From positions 1-17,538 of the forward strand of contig JBAPLS010000013.1 of assembly GCA_037083765.1 (NCBI GenBank): a DNA stretch of 17,538 nucleotides, read 5' to 3'. Below the pieces are notes generated by a model. It had not been told where the DNA came from. It searched no databases and worked only from the letters and a program-made list of their open reading frames with translations. Shown here piece by piece: positions 8,022-15,838 of this stretch (positions within the stretch are counted from its first letter, which is position 1; every line of letters begins with the position of its first letter). Source of the stretch: Dasytiphilus stammeri_B. GTDB taxonomy: Bacteria > Pseudomonadota > Gammaproteobacteria > Enterobacterales > Enterobacteriaceae. The translations under genes were made by a program, and so were the position numbers.

Positions 8022-9521
8022 ATGATTTATTATCCTCCTCAGTTACCAGATGATATCTGGATTACAAATCAGATTGAAGGACTAAAATCTGAAATAGTAA
8101 AAAAAAATGCATATTTCTTTATTAGAATTAATGCATCGAGCAGGAAAGGTATCATTTGACTGTATTATAAATTTAGGTCCGGATTCTCAACACTGGCTAA
8201 TTTTATGTGGAAATGGTTCTAATGGGCAAAAGGGTTATATTATTGCCGAGTTAGCCCGTAATGCCGGAATTACTGTCACCGTAATGGGAAGTTATGCTCC
8301 CTTTTTTCATAAGGGATTCAATCAATATCAAAAATATCAAGATGCACAATTAAATTGGATAAAAAAAGGGGAAAGTATCTATTCGTCAAATACTCCTTTT
8401 CCAGATAAAGTTGATAGCATTATAGATGCTTTACTAGGCATTGAAATGAATAATATTCCCATATTTACATATAAAATACTTATTTCACGGGATAATCAAC
8501 ATCCTGCTCCTCTATTTTCAATAGATATCCCTTCGGGATTACTAGCCGATACAGGACACGTAGAGAAGTAATTAATGCAGCACATACTATAACTTTTATC
8601 GGCATTAAGCCAGGACTTATAACAGGAAAAGCCCGAAAATATGTAGGTAAATTACATTATCATAGCTTAGATCCTAATGTAGGATTGAATCAACATCATT
8701 CCTCAATATCTAGATGGGATAGTACTTGCTTAACAGAAAAATTATTACCTCTAAAAATAGCTACGTTGCATAAAGAACAACATGGTAAGTTACTATTAAT
8801 TGGGGCAGATTTAGAGACAGTTGGAGCTATTATTCTCACCGGAAAAGCGGCATTAAGATCAGATGGATTAGTTAAAATTATTACTCATAAGTTTAATCTC
8901 ATTCCGGTAGTATCGAATTGTCCCGAATTAATGGTGCAATAATACAGTAGGAATACTTTGGAGAAGTACATAAAATAGGCCAATACTATCATTATCGGTC
9001 CAGGACTAGGACAAAAAGTTGGGTAAAAATCATGTGGAAATAAAACAATCTCATAAAACCAGCTTATGGGATGCAGAGTCTCTAACGTTTTTAGCTAATA
9101 ATCCTAATATAATAATGAATAAAATTATTACTCCTCATAGTGGTGAGGCTGCAAAATTGCTGAAGATGCATATTTCAGAAGTAGAAAAAGATAGATTACA
9201 AGCCGATTAATTACTAGGTAAATATTATGGAGGGGTAGTTGTGCTCAAAGGATCAGGCACGATTATCGCGAGTCATAGTGGTGAAGTAGCTATTGCAGAT
9301 GTGGTTAATGTAGGGCTGGCCACTGGAGTGATGGGAGATATATTATCCGGAATAATTGGCAGTTGCTTAGGACAACAATTTTCTATTTATAAAGCGGATA
9401 TTTTAGGATGCATAGTACATGGTGCCGCAGCTGATATATTGCCTTTGGTACCACAGGAATGATAGGTTCTGATTTATTACCAATAATATTTAAGTTAGTC
9501 AACTGTAATACATCTTTTTGA
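8022..9521 (+). pseudogene. nnr: Broken nnr: bifunctional NAD(P)H-hydrate epimerase/dehydratase
   Basis: Intact Nnr (about 515 residues in E. coli) repairs hydrated NAD(P)H with an N-terminal epimerase and a C-terminal ADP-dependent dehydratase. Here its length is recognisable in five pieces. Piece 1 runs from about 8022 to the 9-A tract 8099-8107, where the frame shifts. Piece 2 (8107-8571) holds LLELMHRAG, WLILCGNGSNG and FSIDIPSGLLADTG and stops at 8569. Piece 3 (from about 8562) resumes at VINAAHTITFIGIKPGLITG, with stops at 8940 and 8976 and then IIIGPGLGQ. Piece 4 (from 9019) holds LWDAESL, IITPHSGEAAKLL, a stop at 9208, then GGVVVLKGSGT and HGAAADI. Piece 5 (9450-9521) reads GMIGSDLL before TGA. 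The glycine-rich motif GNNGGDGY of E. coli has become GSNGQKGY. This position, between orn/tRNA-Gly and mutL, is where E. coli nnr lies. At least four frameshifts and three internal stops rule out normal expression. Confidence 0.93.
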
Positions 9522-9689
9522 AAAGAAAGATGAAGAAAATTTCACTGTCAATTTAAAAAATAAATACCTAAAAATCCTAATGATGATTCTCATCCTCCTA
9601 TTATTGTTCAATAATTTTCATAAAATAGAATATATAGATATAATAGATTTAATCTGAGTGACTAAAATTTATAATTATTATAATAAACT

Positions 9690-11480
9690 ATGCGTATCCA
9701 CAAACTATCTAACCAGATCATTAATCAAATTGCTGCTGGTGAAATAGTAGAAAGACCAGCGTCCGTGGTAAAGGAATTAATAGAAAATAGCTTAGATGCG
9801 GGTGCTAATAATATAGATATTTTTATTGAAAAAGGAGGAACTAGGCTAATTCGAATTCGAGATAACGGATGTGGCCTTCATAAAGAAGACTTTCAATTAG
9901 CTTTAGTTAATCATGCTACCAGTAAAATTTATACTGTAGAGGATTTAAATAATATCGCAAGTTTTGGATTTCGAGGGGAAGCCTTAGCGAGTTTATGTTC
10001 AGTATCTAAATTACAGTTAACTTCTCGCATAGAGAATAATGATATAGCATATTACACATATGTAGAAGGTCATCCCGTGCTATCGAATTCTAATCTTCCA
10101 ATTATACCTACCGCTCATCCTATAGGCACTACATTGGATATTATAGATCTTTTTTATAATACTCCTGCCCGGAGAAGAGTACTCAGAACTGAAACTAGAG
10201 AATTTGCTTATATCGATGAAGTGGTGCGTCGTGTTGCTTTAGCGCGTTTTGATGTTGCTATTAAACTGGTACATAATGGAAAATTAATTCGTTACTATCA
10301 TCGGATCAAAGATTCTCTTAAAGAGAATAAAAGACTAGCAGCTATCTGTGGAAGAGAATTTGCTTCTAATAATATTTATGTTAATTTTCATGAAGAGGAT
10401 CTGAAATTATATGGTTGGATAACAAAATTATCAATATTTCCTATCTCTCAGGAGTTCAGATATTTTTATGTTAATGGTCGAATAGTACAAAATAGACTTA
10501 TGAATAATGCAATTCGTAAAGCTTACCAAAATCAAACCAAAAATCATATTAGCGTAAACTATAACATCAACTTCGTACTTTATCTAGAGATCAAGTACGA
10601 AGAGGTAGATATTAATGTTCATCCAAATAAACGGGATGTGCGCTTTTATAAATCCCGCTTAGTACATGATTTTATTTACCAAGGAATAAATAATACTCTC
10701 ATTCAATATCCAAATCTAAAAATAACATCGCATAATAATACATTCATCTTACCTTTTTCATCTTCAGTACAATTGCTCTCACAAGAAGATGCTACAGAAA
10801 AAACAGAGGTTTTATCCTCACCGCCGAACTGGGTAACTTTAGATAATTCTTTATATTTCAAACCTTTTAATACTAAAAAGGTGCACGACAAGAATGTTAA
10901 TAACAATTATAATTATTCTTCTAGTTTTGGTCGCGTTCTTACTATCTTAAAAAAAGTCATAGCATTAGTACAAGATAATAATGGACTTATGCTGATCGCC
11001 TTATCTATTGCTAAGAAATTGATGTTACAATACCATTTAGATCCCGAAAAAAATACAATTCAGACCAAAAAACTTATCTTTCCTTTTCAATTCAAAATAG
11101 ATAATCATCTCCATGAGATTATAAGATTACATCATAGTACAATATTGAAAAAATTAGGTATTATTTTAGTTTGTAATAATGATTGTGCAATTCTGCGATC
11201 CGTGCCAGCACCATTATTAAAACCCGAATTACATAGTAACTTGATACCTGAATTATTACGTTTTATTTCAGATACCTCCGAATTTTCTGTGATTAAAATT
11301 GCTAAATGGATTATAAATCAGGTAGTAGCCAAAGAAAATCAATGGAATATTACACAAGCTAGTGATTTATTAGTGAATACTGCAAAATTGTACCCTCATT
11401 TAGTACAGGATCCTCCTGGTGATCTTTTACAACGATTAAATCTAGAAATGATATTCAAAAAACTTAATGTTTGTAAGTAA
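9690..11480 (+). CDS. mutL: DNA mismatch repair protein MutL
   Basis: MutL is the ATPase that couples mismatch recognition by MutS to MutH nicking and UvrD unwinding. The 596 residues compare with 615 in E. coli. The N-terminal GHKL ATPase is intact: AAGEIVERPASVVKELIENS with Glu29 and Asn33, DNGCGL with Asp58, HATSKI, SFGFRGEALASL, GTTLDIIDLFYNTPARR. The transducer domain ends in VDINVHPNKRDVRF and RLVHDFIYQG. The linker (about 340-410) is short and Asn/Ser-rich. The C-terminal dimerisation domain (VPAPLLKPELHSNLIPELLRF) is recognisable but more diverged. As expected for the MutH type, no endonuclease motif is visible. The E. coli upstream genes tsaE and amiB are missing. miaA starts three bases after the stop. 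There is no clear ribosome binding site. Confidence 0.96.
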   Translation: MRIHKLSNQIINQIAAGEIVERPASVVKELIENSLDAGANNIDIFIEKGGTRLIRIRDNGCGLHKEDFQLALVNHATSKIYTVEDLNNIASFGFRGEALASLCSVSKLQLTSRIENNDIAYYTYVEGHPVLSNSNLPIIPTAHPIGTTLDIIDLFYNTPARRRVLRTETREFAYIDEVVRRVALARFDVAIKLVHNGKLIRYYHRIKDSLKENKRLAAICGREFASNNIYVNFHEEDLKLYGWITKLSIFPISQEFRYFYVNGRIVQNRLMNNAIRKAYQNQTKNHISVNYNINFVLYLEIKYEEVDINVHPNKRDVRFYKSRLVHDFIYQGINNTLIQYPNLKITSHNNTFILPFSSSVQLLSQEDATEKTEVLSSPPNWVTLDNSLYFKPFNTKKVHDKNVNNNYNYSSSFGRVLTILKKVIALVQDNNGLMLIALSIAKKLMLQYHLDPEKNTIQTKKLIFPFQFKIDNHLHEIIRLHHSTILKKLGIILVCNNDCAILRSVPAPLLKPELHSNLIPELLRFISDTSEFSVIKIAKWIINQVVAKENQWNITQASDLLVNTAKLYPHLVQDPPGDLLQRLNLEMIFKKLNVCK

Positions 11481-11483
11481 CTT

Positions 11484-12443
11484 ATGCATAAAATTGACCC
11501 AACAAAAATTGCTATTTTCTTAATGGGACCTACCGCTTCTGGCAAGACAGAATTAGCTATAGCCTTACGAAAATTTATTCCGGTGGAAATTATCAGTGTT
11601 GATTCTGCTCTCATATATCGGGAGATGAATATAGGAACTGCTAAACCTTCTCCAGAAGTGCTTCGTGATACTCCGCATCGTTTAGTAGATATTAAAGATC
11701 CTTCTGAATATTATTCAGTAGCTAATTTTTGTTCTGCAGCTAGAGCAGAAATGAAAAATATTTATCAACAAGGTAATTTGCCTTTACTTGTGGGAGGCAG
11801 TATGCTTTATTTTAAGGCTTTACTGGAGGGATTATCTCCCTTACCAGCCGCTGATTATATTACACGCAAATATATTCAACAGAAAGCAGACCAAAAAGGT
11901 TGGAATTATATTTATCAAAAAATATCAATTATAGATCCAATCTCTGCCAAATCTATCCATCCTAATGACTATCACAGATTATCAAGAGCACTAGAAGTTT
12001 TTTTATTGTCCGGACAAACTTTAACCTTCTGGAAGAAAAAAACTGGTAAAACTTTACCATATAAGATAGTACAATTTGTACTAGCTCCGTCATGTAGACA
12101 CAATTTATATAGAAGGATCGAAGAGCGATTTTTAAATTTTATTCACAATGGTTTCGAACTGGAAGTTAAAAAATTAATCGAGAGAGGAGATCTCAATTTA
12201 GAGATGCCTTCTATGCGAAGTGTAGGGTATCGTCAAATGTGGTCTTATATTAAAGGTAATATAAGTTATATAGATATGATTAATCAAGGTATCTGTGCAA
12301 CACGACAATTAGCTAAACATCAGTGCACTTGGTTAAAAAAATGGCAAAAAAAAAATCTTTATTGGATAGATAATGACCTAAGTATAGATTTAGCTTGTAA
12401 TAAAGTATTGAATATTATTAAAAATCATTACCAAGAATTATAA
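11484..12443 (+). CDS. miaA: tRNA dimethylallyltransferase MiaA
   Basis: MiaA transfers a dimethylallyl group to adenosine 37 of tRNAs reading U-starting codons, the first step to ms2i6A. The 319 residues compare with 316 in E. coli. Motifs visible are the P-loop GPTASGKT (residues 15-22), DSALIYREMNIGTAKP, HRLVDIKDPSE, VGGSMLYFKALLEGLSPLP, HPNDYHRLSRALEVF, SMRSVGYRQMWSYI and GICATRQLAKHQCTWL. It follows mutL after three bases, as in the conserved amiB-mutL-miaA-hfq operon, so the two are probably cotranscribed. hfq and hflX, next in E. coli, are absent. A 10-A tract at 12346-12355 near the 3' end is in frame as read (Q-K-K-N) and would alter only about the last 30 residues if it slipped. Confidence 0.97.
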   Translation: MHKIDPTKIAIFLMGPTASGKTELAIALRKFIPVEIISVDSALIYREMNIGTAKPSPEVLRDTPHRLVDIKDPSEYYSVANFCSAARAEMKNIYQQGNLPLLVGGSMLYFKALLEGLSPLPAADYITRKYIQQKADQKGWNYIYQKISIIDPISAKSIHPNDYHRLSRALEVFLLSGQTLTFWKKKTGKTLPYKIVQFVLAPSCRHNLYRRIEERFLNFIHNGFELEVKKLIERGDLNLEMPSMRSVGYRQMWSYIKGNISYIDMINQGICATRQLAKHQCTWLKKWQKKNLYWIDNDLSIDLACNKVLNIIKNHYQEL

Positions 12444-12511
12444 TTCTTTTATTACAAGGTTATTTATCAAAATATATTGATTATAATCTTCTTAAGATTG
12501 GTAATAATAAA

Positions 12512-12527
12512 TACTTACTAGTAAGTA
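12512..12527. repeat. 16-base perfect palindrome
   Basis: TACTTACTAGTAAGTA equals its own reverse complement and lies 69 bases after the miaA stop. It could be a dimeric regulator site, a small cruciform or chance in AT-rich DNA. Nothing else in the window shares it. Confidence 0.5.
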
Positions 12528-12620
12528 GAGAGATAAATTAATCAAAAAATTTATATTCATCCTAAATAATTACTCTCTAACATTATTGGGATTCCAAAAA
12601 TATATTTGTTATTATATCTT

Positions 12621-12641
12621 GATCTCCAGAAGATCTTTTTT
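12621..12641 (+). terminator. Weak terminator-like hairpin after miaA
   Basis: GATCT and AGATC pair around a five-base loop (CCAGA) and are followed by six T. The stem is only five pairs and the site is about 180 bases beyond miaA, so it may be fortuitous. Confidence 0.3.
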
Positions 12642-12791
12642 GTAAAACAAAGGTCCAATATAATTCTCCTATTATTCCTAGATAAAATATTTAACCAACC
12701 TTATTTATTAAATTTCTGGCTTACTTTTTAACTAGATTACATTTTTCTTTTTAACAAAAGTAAAATATTATATTATTAACCAATACCTAGT

Positions 12792-12796
12792 GGAGG
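12792..12796 (+). promoter_or_regulatory. Ribosome binding site of hflK
   Basis: GGAGG lies nine bases before the ATG at 12806. It is among the clearest Shine-Dalgarno sites in this window and supports a start that gives HflK an N-terminus unlike that of E. coli. Confidence 0.65.
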
Positions 12797-12805
12797 ACAA
12801 AAATA

Positions 12806-13921
12806 ATGTTGGATAAATTTCAATGTACTATTCGAGATATGGTCATTTTCTGGAAAAGAGTGTATTTTAAGGAAATGAAAGATGTTAAAAAAAATTATCC
12901 TAATGACAATATATTAGGTTATTTATTCTATAAATTTTATTCTAAATTAGGATCTAAAAATAATTTAATTAGAAGTTCTATCAACAATCCGTACAGTAAC
13001 TTTTCGTTAGCAAAAATGCTATGTGTCCTATTAATAATTATTCCTTTAATTATTTGGATAATCAGTGGTTTTTATACTATTCAAGAAACTGATCGTGGGG
13101 TCATTACCCGGTTTGGTAAATTTAATCATATCGTGGAACCAGGTTTAAATTGGAAATTAAAATTTATTGATAACGTACATACTGTTAATGTGGAATCTGT
13201 CCGTCAACTAGCCGCAGCAGGAACAATGTTGACTTCGGATGAAAATGTAGTTCATGTGGAAATGAACATACAGTATCGGGTGGCTAATCCCAGCAAATAT
13301 CTATTTTCCGTTTCTAATCCTGATGATAGCTTGCGACAAGCTACCGACAGTGCATTGCGTGGGGTAATTAGCAAATATAGTATGGATACTATCCTTACGG
13401 AAGGTCGTACTATTATACGTAGTGATACTCAAAGAGAACTAGAAAAAACTATCCTTCCATATGATATGGGATTCAGGATACTAGATGTGAATTTCCAAGC
13501 AGCACGTCCACCTGAAGCAGTAAAGTCATCATTTGATGATGCAATAGCTGCGCGAGAAAATGAACAACAATACATACGAGAAGCAGAAGCATATGCCAAT
13601 GAAGTACAACCTCAATCAAAGGGTCAAGCACAACGAATTATTGAAAATGCATATGCTTATAAAATTCGTTCTATCCTTGAAGCACAAGGTGAAGTGATAC
13701 AATTTAATCAAATTTTATCAGAATATAAAGCGTATCCTCAAGTAACTAAAAAACGTTTGTATATTGAAACTATGGAACATATAATAGGTAATACTCGTAA
13801 TTTTATATTTAATGATGAAACTCATCATCCTATAGTGATTATGTCAGTACCACAATTTGTTACAAATAACATGAATCATGATAACAGTTCTTCTGTTTCA
13901 CGAAAAATTGAGAATCTCTAA
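12806..13921 (+). CDS. hflK: HflK, FtsH-associated SPFH/band 7 protein
   Basis: HflK and HflC form a large cage in the inner membrane that surrounds FtsH and modulates its proteolysis. The 371 residues compare with 419 in E. coli. A single membrane segment at about residues 71-90 precedes the band 7 domain: GFYTIQETDRGVITRFGKF, VEPGLNWK, MLTSDENVVHVEMNIQYRV, PDDSLRQATDSALRGVI, LTEGRTIIRSDTQRELE and NFQAARPPEAVK, then a coiled-coil region with ENEQQYIREAEAYANEVQP. The glycine-rich cytoplasmic N-terminus of E. coli is replaced by about 70 residues rich in Lys, Asn and aromatics, and the Ser/Gln-rich C-terminal tail is mostly lost. hflC follows after 105 bases that hold a hairpin. Confidence 0.95.
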   Translation: MLDKFQCTIRDMVIFWKRVYFKEMKDVKKNYPNDNILGYLFYKFYSKLGSKNNLIRSSINNPYSNFSLAKMLCVLLIIIPLIIWIISGFYTIQETDRGVITRFGKFNHIVEPGLNWKLKFIDNVHTVNVESVRQLAAAGTMLTSDENVVHVEMNIQYRVANPSKYLFSVSNPDDSLRQATDSALRGVISKYSMDTILTEGRTIIRSDTQRELEKTILPYDMGFRILDVNFQAARPPEAVKSSFDDAIAARENEQQYIREAEAYANEVQPQSKGQAQRIIENAYAYKIRSILEAQGEVIQFNQILSEYKAYPQVTKKRLYIETMEHIIGNTRNFIFNDETHHPIVIMSVPQFVTNNMNHDNSSSVSRKIENL

Positions 13922-13960
13922 ATTCCAGTCCAGACAACAAAATATTAATTATTGACATTC

Positions 13961-13981
13961 ATCACTCTAGGATAGAGTGAT
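13961..13981. repeat. Hairpin between hflK and hflC
   Basis: ATCACTCTA (13961-13969) pairs perfectly with TAGAGTGAT (13973-13981) around a GGA loop: nine pairs. Its right arm overlaps a 10-base palindrome AGTGATCACT (13976-13985). A TTGACA box sits just upstream at 13952-13957 but no matching -10 is seen. No T run follows, so it does not look like a terminator. It could set differential mRNA stability or bind a regulator. Confidence 0.55.
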
Positions 13982-14026
13982 CACTAGGATTAAGTAGTGT
14001 TGAGTTAATTATAGAGAGCATAAGTA

Positions 14027-15028
14027 ATGCGTAAATATTTATTAATTATCTTATTAAGTTTAATAGCATTTTTGCTAACTTTTTCTGTGTTTACAGTAGA
14101 AGAAGGACATCGTGGGATTTTGTTACGTTTTGGCAAAGTACTTCGTAATAATAATCATTCTCCGTTATTATTTTTGCCGGGATTACATCTGAAAACTCCC
14201 TTTATTGATTATGTGCAATATTTTGATTCTCGTCTTCAAACAATGGTTAATCAAGCAGATCGTTTTGTTACTAAGGAAAAGAAAGATTTAATAGTGGATT
14301 CTTATATCAAGTGGCGTATTAGTGATTTTAGTAGTTTTTATGCTACTACTGGGGGAGGAGATATTGTTCAGGCAGAAAATTTACTAAAACGAAAATTTAG
14401 TGATAGATTACGGTCCGAGATAGGACGCTTGAATGTTAAAGATATTGTAACGGATGCGAGAGGAAAATTAACTTCTACCGTTCTCCAAGCATTAAATGAA
14501 GGTACTAATAATAATGACAATTTTTACGATGAAAAAAATCATTTAGTTCTGGCAACATCTAAAAATGACATTTTAGCTCCTGCCGATAATATTCAACAGA
14601 ATAGTGTAGCAATGTTAGGTATCCAAGTCATTGATGTACGAATAAAGCAAATTAGCTTACCCTCGGAAGTATCTGAAGCTATCTATAACAGAATGCGTGC
14701 AGAACGAGAATCCGATGCCCGTCATCACCGATCACAAGGTAAAGAACAGTCTGAAAAAATACGTGCAGTATCAGATTATAATGTAACACGTACATTAGCT
14801 GAAGCAGAAAGACAAGCTCGTATTATTAGAGGGGAAGCAGATGCAATTGTAACAAAATTATATGCTACCTATTTTTCTCAAGATTTAGATTTTTATACGT
14901 TTTTGAGAAGTTTACGTGCTTATGAAAAGGGATTTGCAAATCAAAAAGATATTTTTTTATGGGGTAAACAGGAGCCTTTTTTAGCATATATGCTGAATTC
15001 CTCATATAATCAATCTAAAAATAAATAA
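14027..15028 (+). CDS. hflC: HflC, FtsH-associated SPFH/band 7 protein
   Basis: HflC is the partner of HflK in the HflKC complex around FtsH. The 333 residues match the 334 of E. coli. An N-terminal membrane anchor covers about residues 4-21. The band 7 domain shows VEEGHRGILLRFGKV, PGLHLKTPFID, NQADRFVTKEKKDLIVDSYI, WRISDFSSFY, LLKRKFSDRLRSEIGRLNVK and RIKQISLPSEVSEAIYNRM. The coiled-coil AERESDARHHRSQGKEQSEK and TRTLAEAERQARIIRGEADA lead to DLDFYTFLRSLRAYE. A segment around residues 155-195 is Asn/Asp-rich and diverged. AGAGAG precedes the ATG. In E. coli this ends the hfq-hflX-hflK-hflC run; here pilus genes follow. Confidence 0.97.
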   Translation: MRKYLLIILLSLIAFLLTFSVFTVEEGHRGILLRFGKVLRNNNHSPLLFLPGLHLKTPFIDYVQYFDSRLQTMVNQADRFVTKEKKDLIVDSYIKWRISDFSSFYATTGGGDIVQAENLLKRKFSDRLRSEIGRLNVKDIVTDARGKLTSTVLQALNEGTNNNDNFYDEKNHLVLATSKNDILAPADNIQQNSVAMLGIQVIDVRIKQISLPSEVSEAIYNRMRAERESDARHHRSQGKEQSEKIRAVSDYNVTRTLAEAERQARIIRGEADAIVTKLYATYFSQDLDFYTFLRSLRAYEKGFANQKDIFLWGKQEPFLAYMLNSSYNQSKNK

Positions 15029-15056
15029 TTGTTTCTCTGAAAAAGATAGTTATAAT
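15029..15056 (+). promoter_or_regulatory. Possible promoter for the pilin gene
   Basis: TATAAT at 15051-15056 is a perfect -10 box, with TTGTTT at 15029-15034 sixteen bases upstream as a weak -35. It begins right after the hflC stop and lies about 45 bases before the pilin ATG. The AT-rich background lowers the weight of a consensus -10. Confidence 0.4.
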
Positions 15057-15099
15057 ATAATATTCAATATTTACTTTTTATAAATATGGAAGAAAAATT

Positions 15100-15606
15100 A
15101 TGAACAAAATATTAGTGTTAATAACTAGCTTATTTTTCTCTACCTCCATTTATGCAACTGGACAAATATCAGGAAATATTGGAGTCCATATGATTATAGG
15201 TAATGGTTGTGAAATTACTGGAGGACAAGCTCTAAACTTTGGAAACTTAGATTTCGGAGAACATCCAAATATTAATAATGTAATAGATGCGAGTACTAAC
15301 TCAAAAACAGTAAATGTTACATTGGGTGTAAATTGTACAAAAGGAGTATCTTATCATCTCACTCTAAGTAATGGATTACAACCGGAAGGAACCCAAAGAA
15401 GAATGAAAGGAGAAAAAAATGAATTTATAAAATATGATCTATATAAAGATGCAACATATTCATTACTATGGAATAGTAATGAGATATTAAGTAATAAAGG
15501 AAATGGAGAAAATATGCCCTTAATAATTTACGGTCGGGTACCAAAACAAGTGGTTCCTAGTGCGGGGACATATCTAGATATGTTGACTATTACACTGAGC
15601 TGGTAA
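15100..15606 (+). CDS. Secreted spore coat U domain (CsuA/B-like) pilin subunit
   Basis: This 168-residue protein resembles spore coat U domain pilins of archaic (Csu or sigma-type) chaperone-usher fimbriae, which polymerise on the cell surface and serve in adhesion and biofilm formation. Residues 1-19 form a signal peptide, with likely cleavage after IYA. The following stretch GQISGNIGVHMIIGNGC has the alternating pattern of a donor strand. Cys37 and Cys79 probably form the conserved disulfide. Family features are ALNFGNLDFG, VNVTLGVNCTKGVSYHLTLSNG, RRMKG, YDLYKDATYSLLW and a C-terminal end YLDMLTITLSW. GGAAG lies seven bases before the ATG. Its base composition matches its neighbours. A chaperone gene of the same system follows. 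Family assignment is good; the exact subunit role (major or minor) is not established. Confidence 0.82.
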   Translation: MNKILVLITSLFFSTSIYATGQISGNIGVHMIIGNGCEITGGQALNFGNLDFGEHPNINNVIDASTNSKTVNVTLGVNCTKGVSYHLTLSNGLQPEGTQRRMKGEKNEFIKYDLYKDATYSLLWNSNEILSNKGNGENMPLIIYGRVPKQVVPSAGTYLDMLTITLSW

Positions 15607-15674
15607 ATAAATCTTTCAACAAAAATAACAACAGTGCTTTCTAGAAAAATTTATATTTAAAAGAATCTTTCCTA

Positions 15675-15699
15675 TAAGAAAACTTTCTTAATAGTTTTT
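15675..15699 (+). terminator. Possible attenuator between pilin and chaperone genes
   Basis: TAAGAA (15675-15680) pairs with TTCTTA (15685-15690) around AACT, and five T follow at 15695-15699. The stem is weak. It lies about 70 bases after the pilin stop, where partial termination would give more pilin than chaperone. The 232-base gap (15607-15838) otherwise holds only a small stem TTATCT/AGATAA at 15783-15800. Confidence 0.25.
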
Positions 15700-15838
15700 G
15701 CCATATACATGTAGTCTAAATAAGAAAAAAAGTACAGAGTATCAATAGAAATTTATGCATATACATGAGAGAAAAATACTAATTATCTCACTGTAGATAA
15801 GAATAAAGAGCAGAAGATAGAGAGAAAAAAATAATTGT

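Larger units (their letters stand above)
12444..12805 (+). other. Intergenic gap where hfq and hflX would lie
   Basis: In E. coli hfq and hflX occupy the space between miaA and hflK. These 362 bases are very AT-rich. I see no reading frame resembling Hfq or HflX on either strand and no RNA gene. What can be seen is an imperfect hairpin AATCTT-CTT-AAGATT (12485-12499), a 16-base palindrome (12512-12527), a weak terminator-like hairpin (12621-12641) and, at the right edge, the hflK ribosome binding site. I found no convincing promoter for hflK. Confidence 0.6.

Noticed and set aside
7974..9462. Five separate short plus-strand open frames taken as independent small genes
   Set aside because: They align consecutively to Nnr and are pieces of one pseudogene.
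9522..9689. Remnant of tsaE or amiB, or a 25-codon hydrophobic mini-ORF (MMILILLLLF) before mutL
   Set aside because: I can match no piece to TsaE or AmiB, and the mini-ORF is what AT-rich sequence gives by chance.
10703..10906. 67-codon open frame on the minus strand inside mutL
   Set aside because: Antisense shadow of the mutL linker with no ribosome binding site or family resemblance.
11396..11614. 72-codon open frame on the minus strand across the mutL-miaA junction
   Set aside because: It covers the conserved start of miaA and the end of mutL; antisense shadow.
12751..12776. hflK promoter from TTAACA and the AT-rich TATATTAT
   Set aside because: The spacing between the boxes (12-14 bases) is too short for a sigma-70 promoter.
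12444..12805. Remnants of hfq or hflX between miaA and hflK
   Set aside because: No Hfq Sm motif or HflX GTPase motif is visible in any frame.
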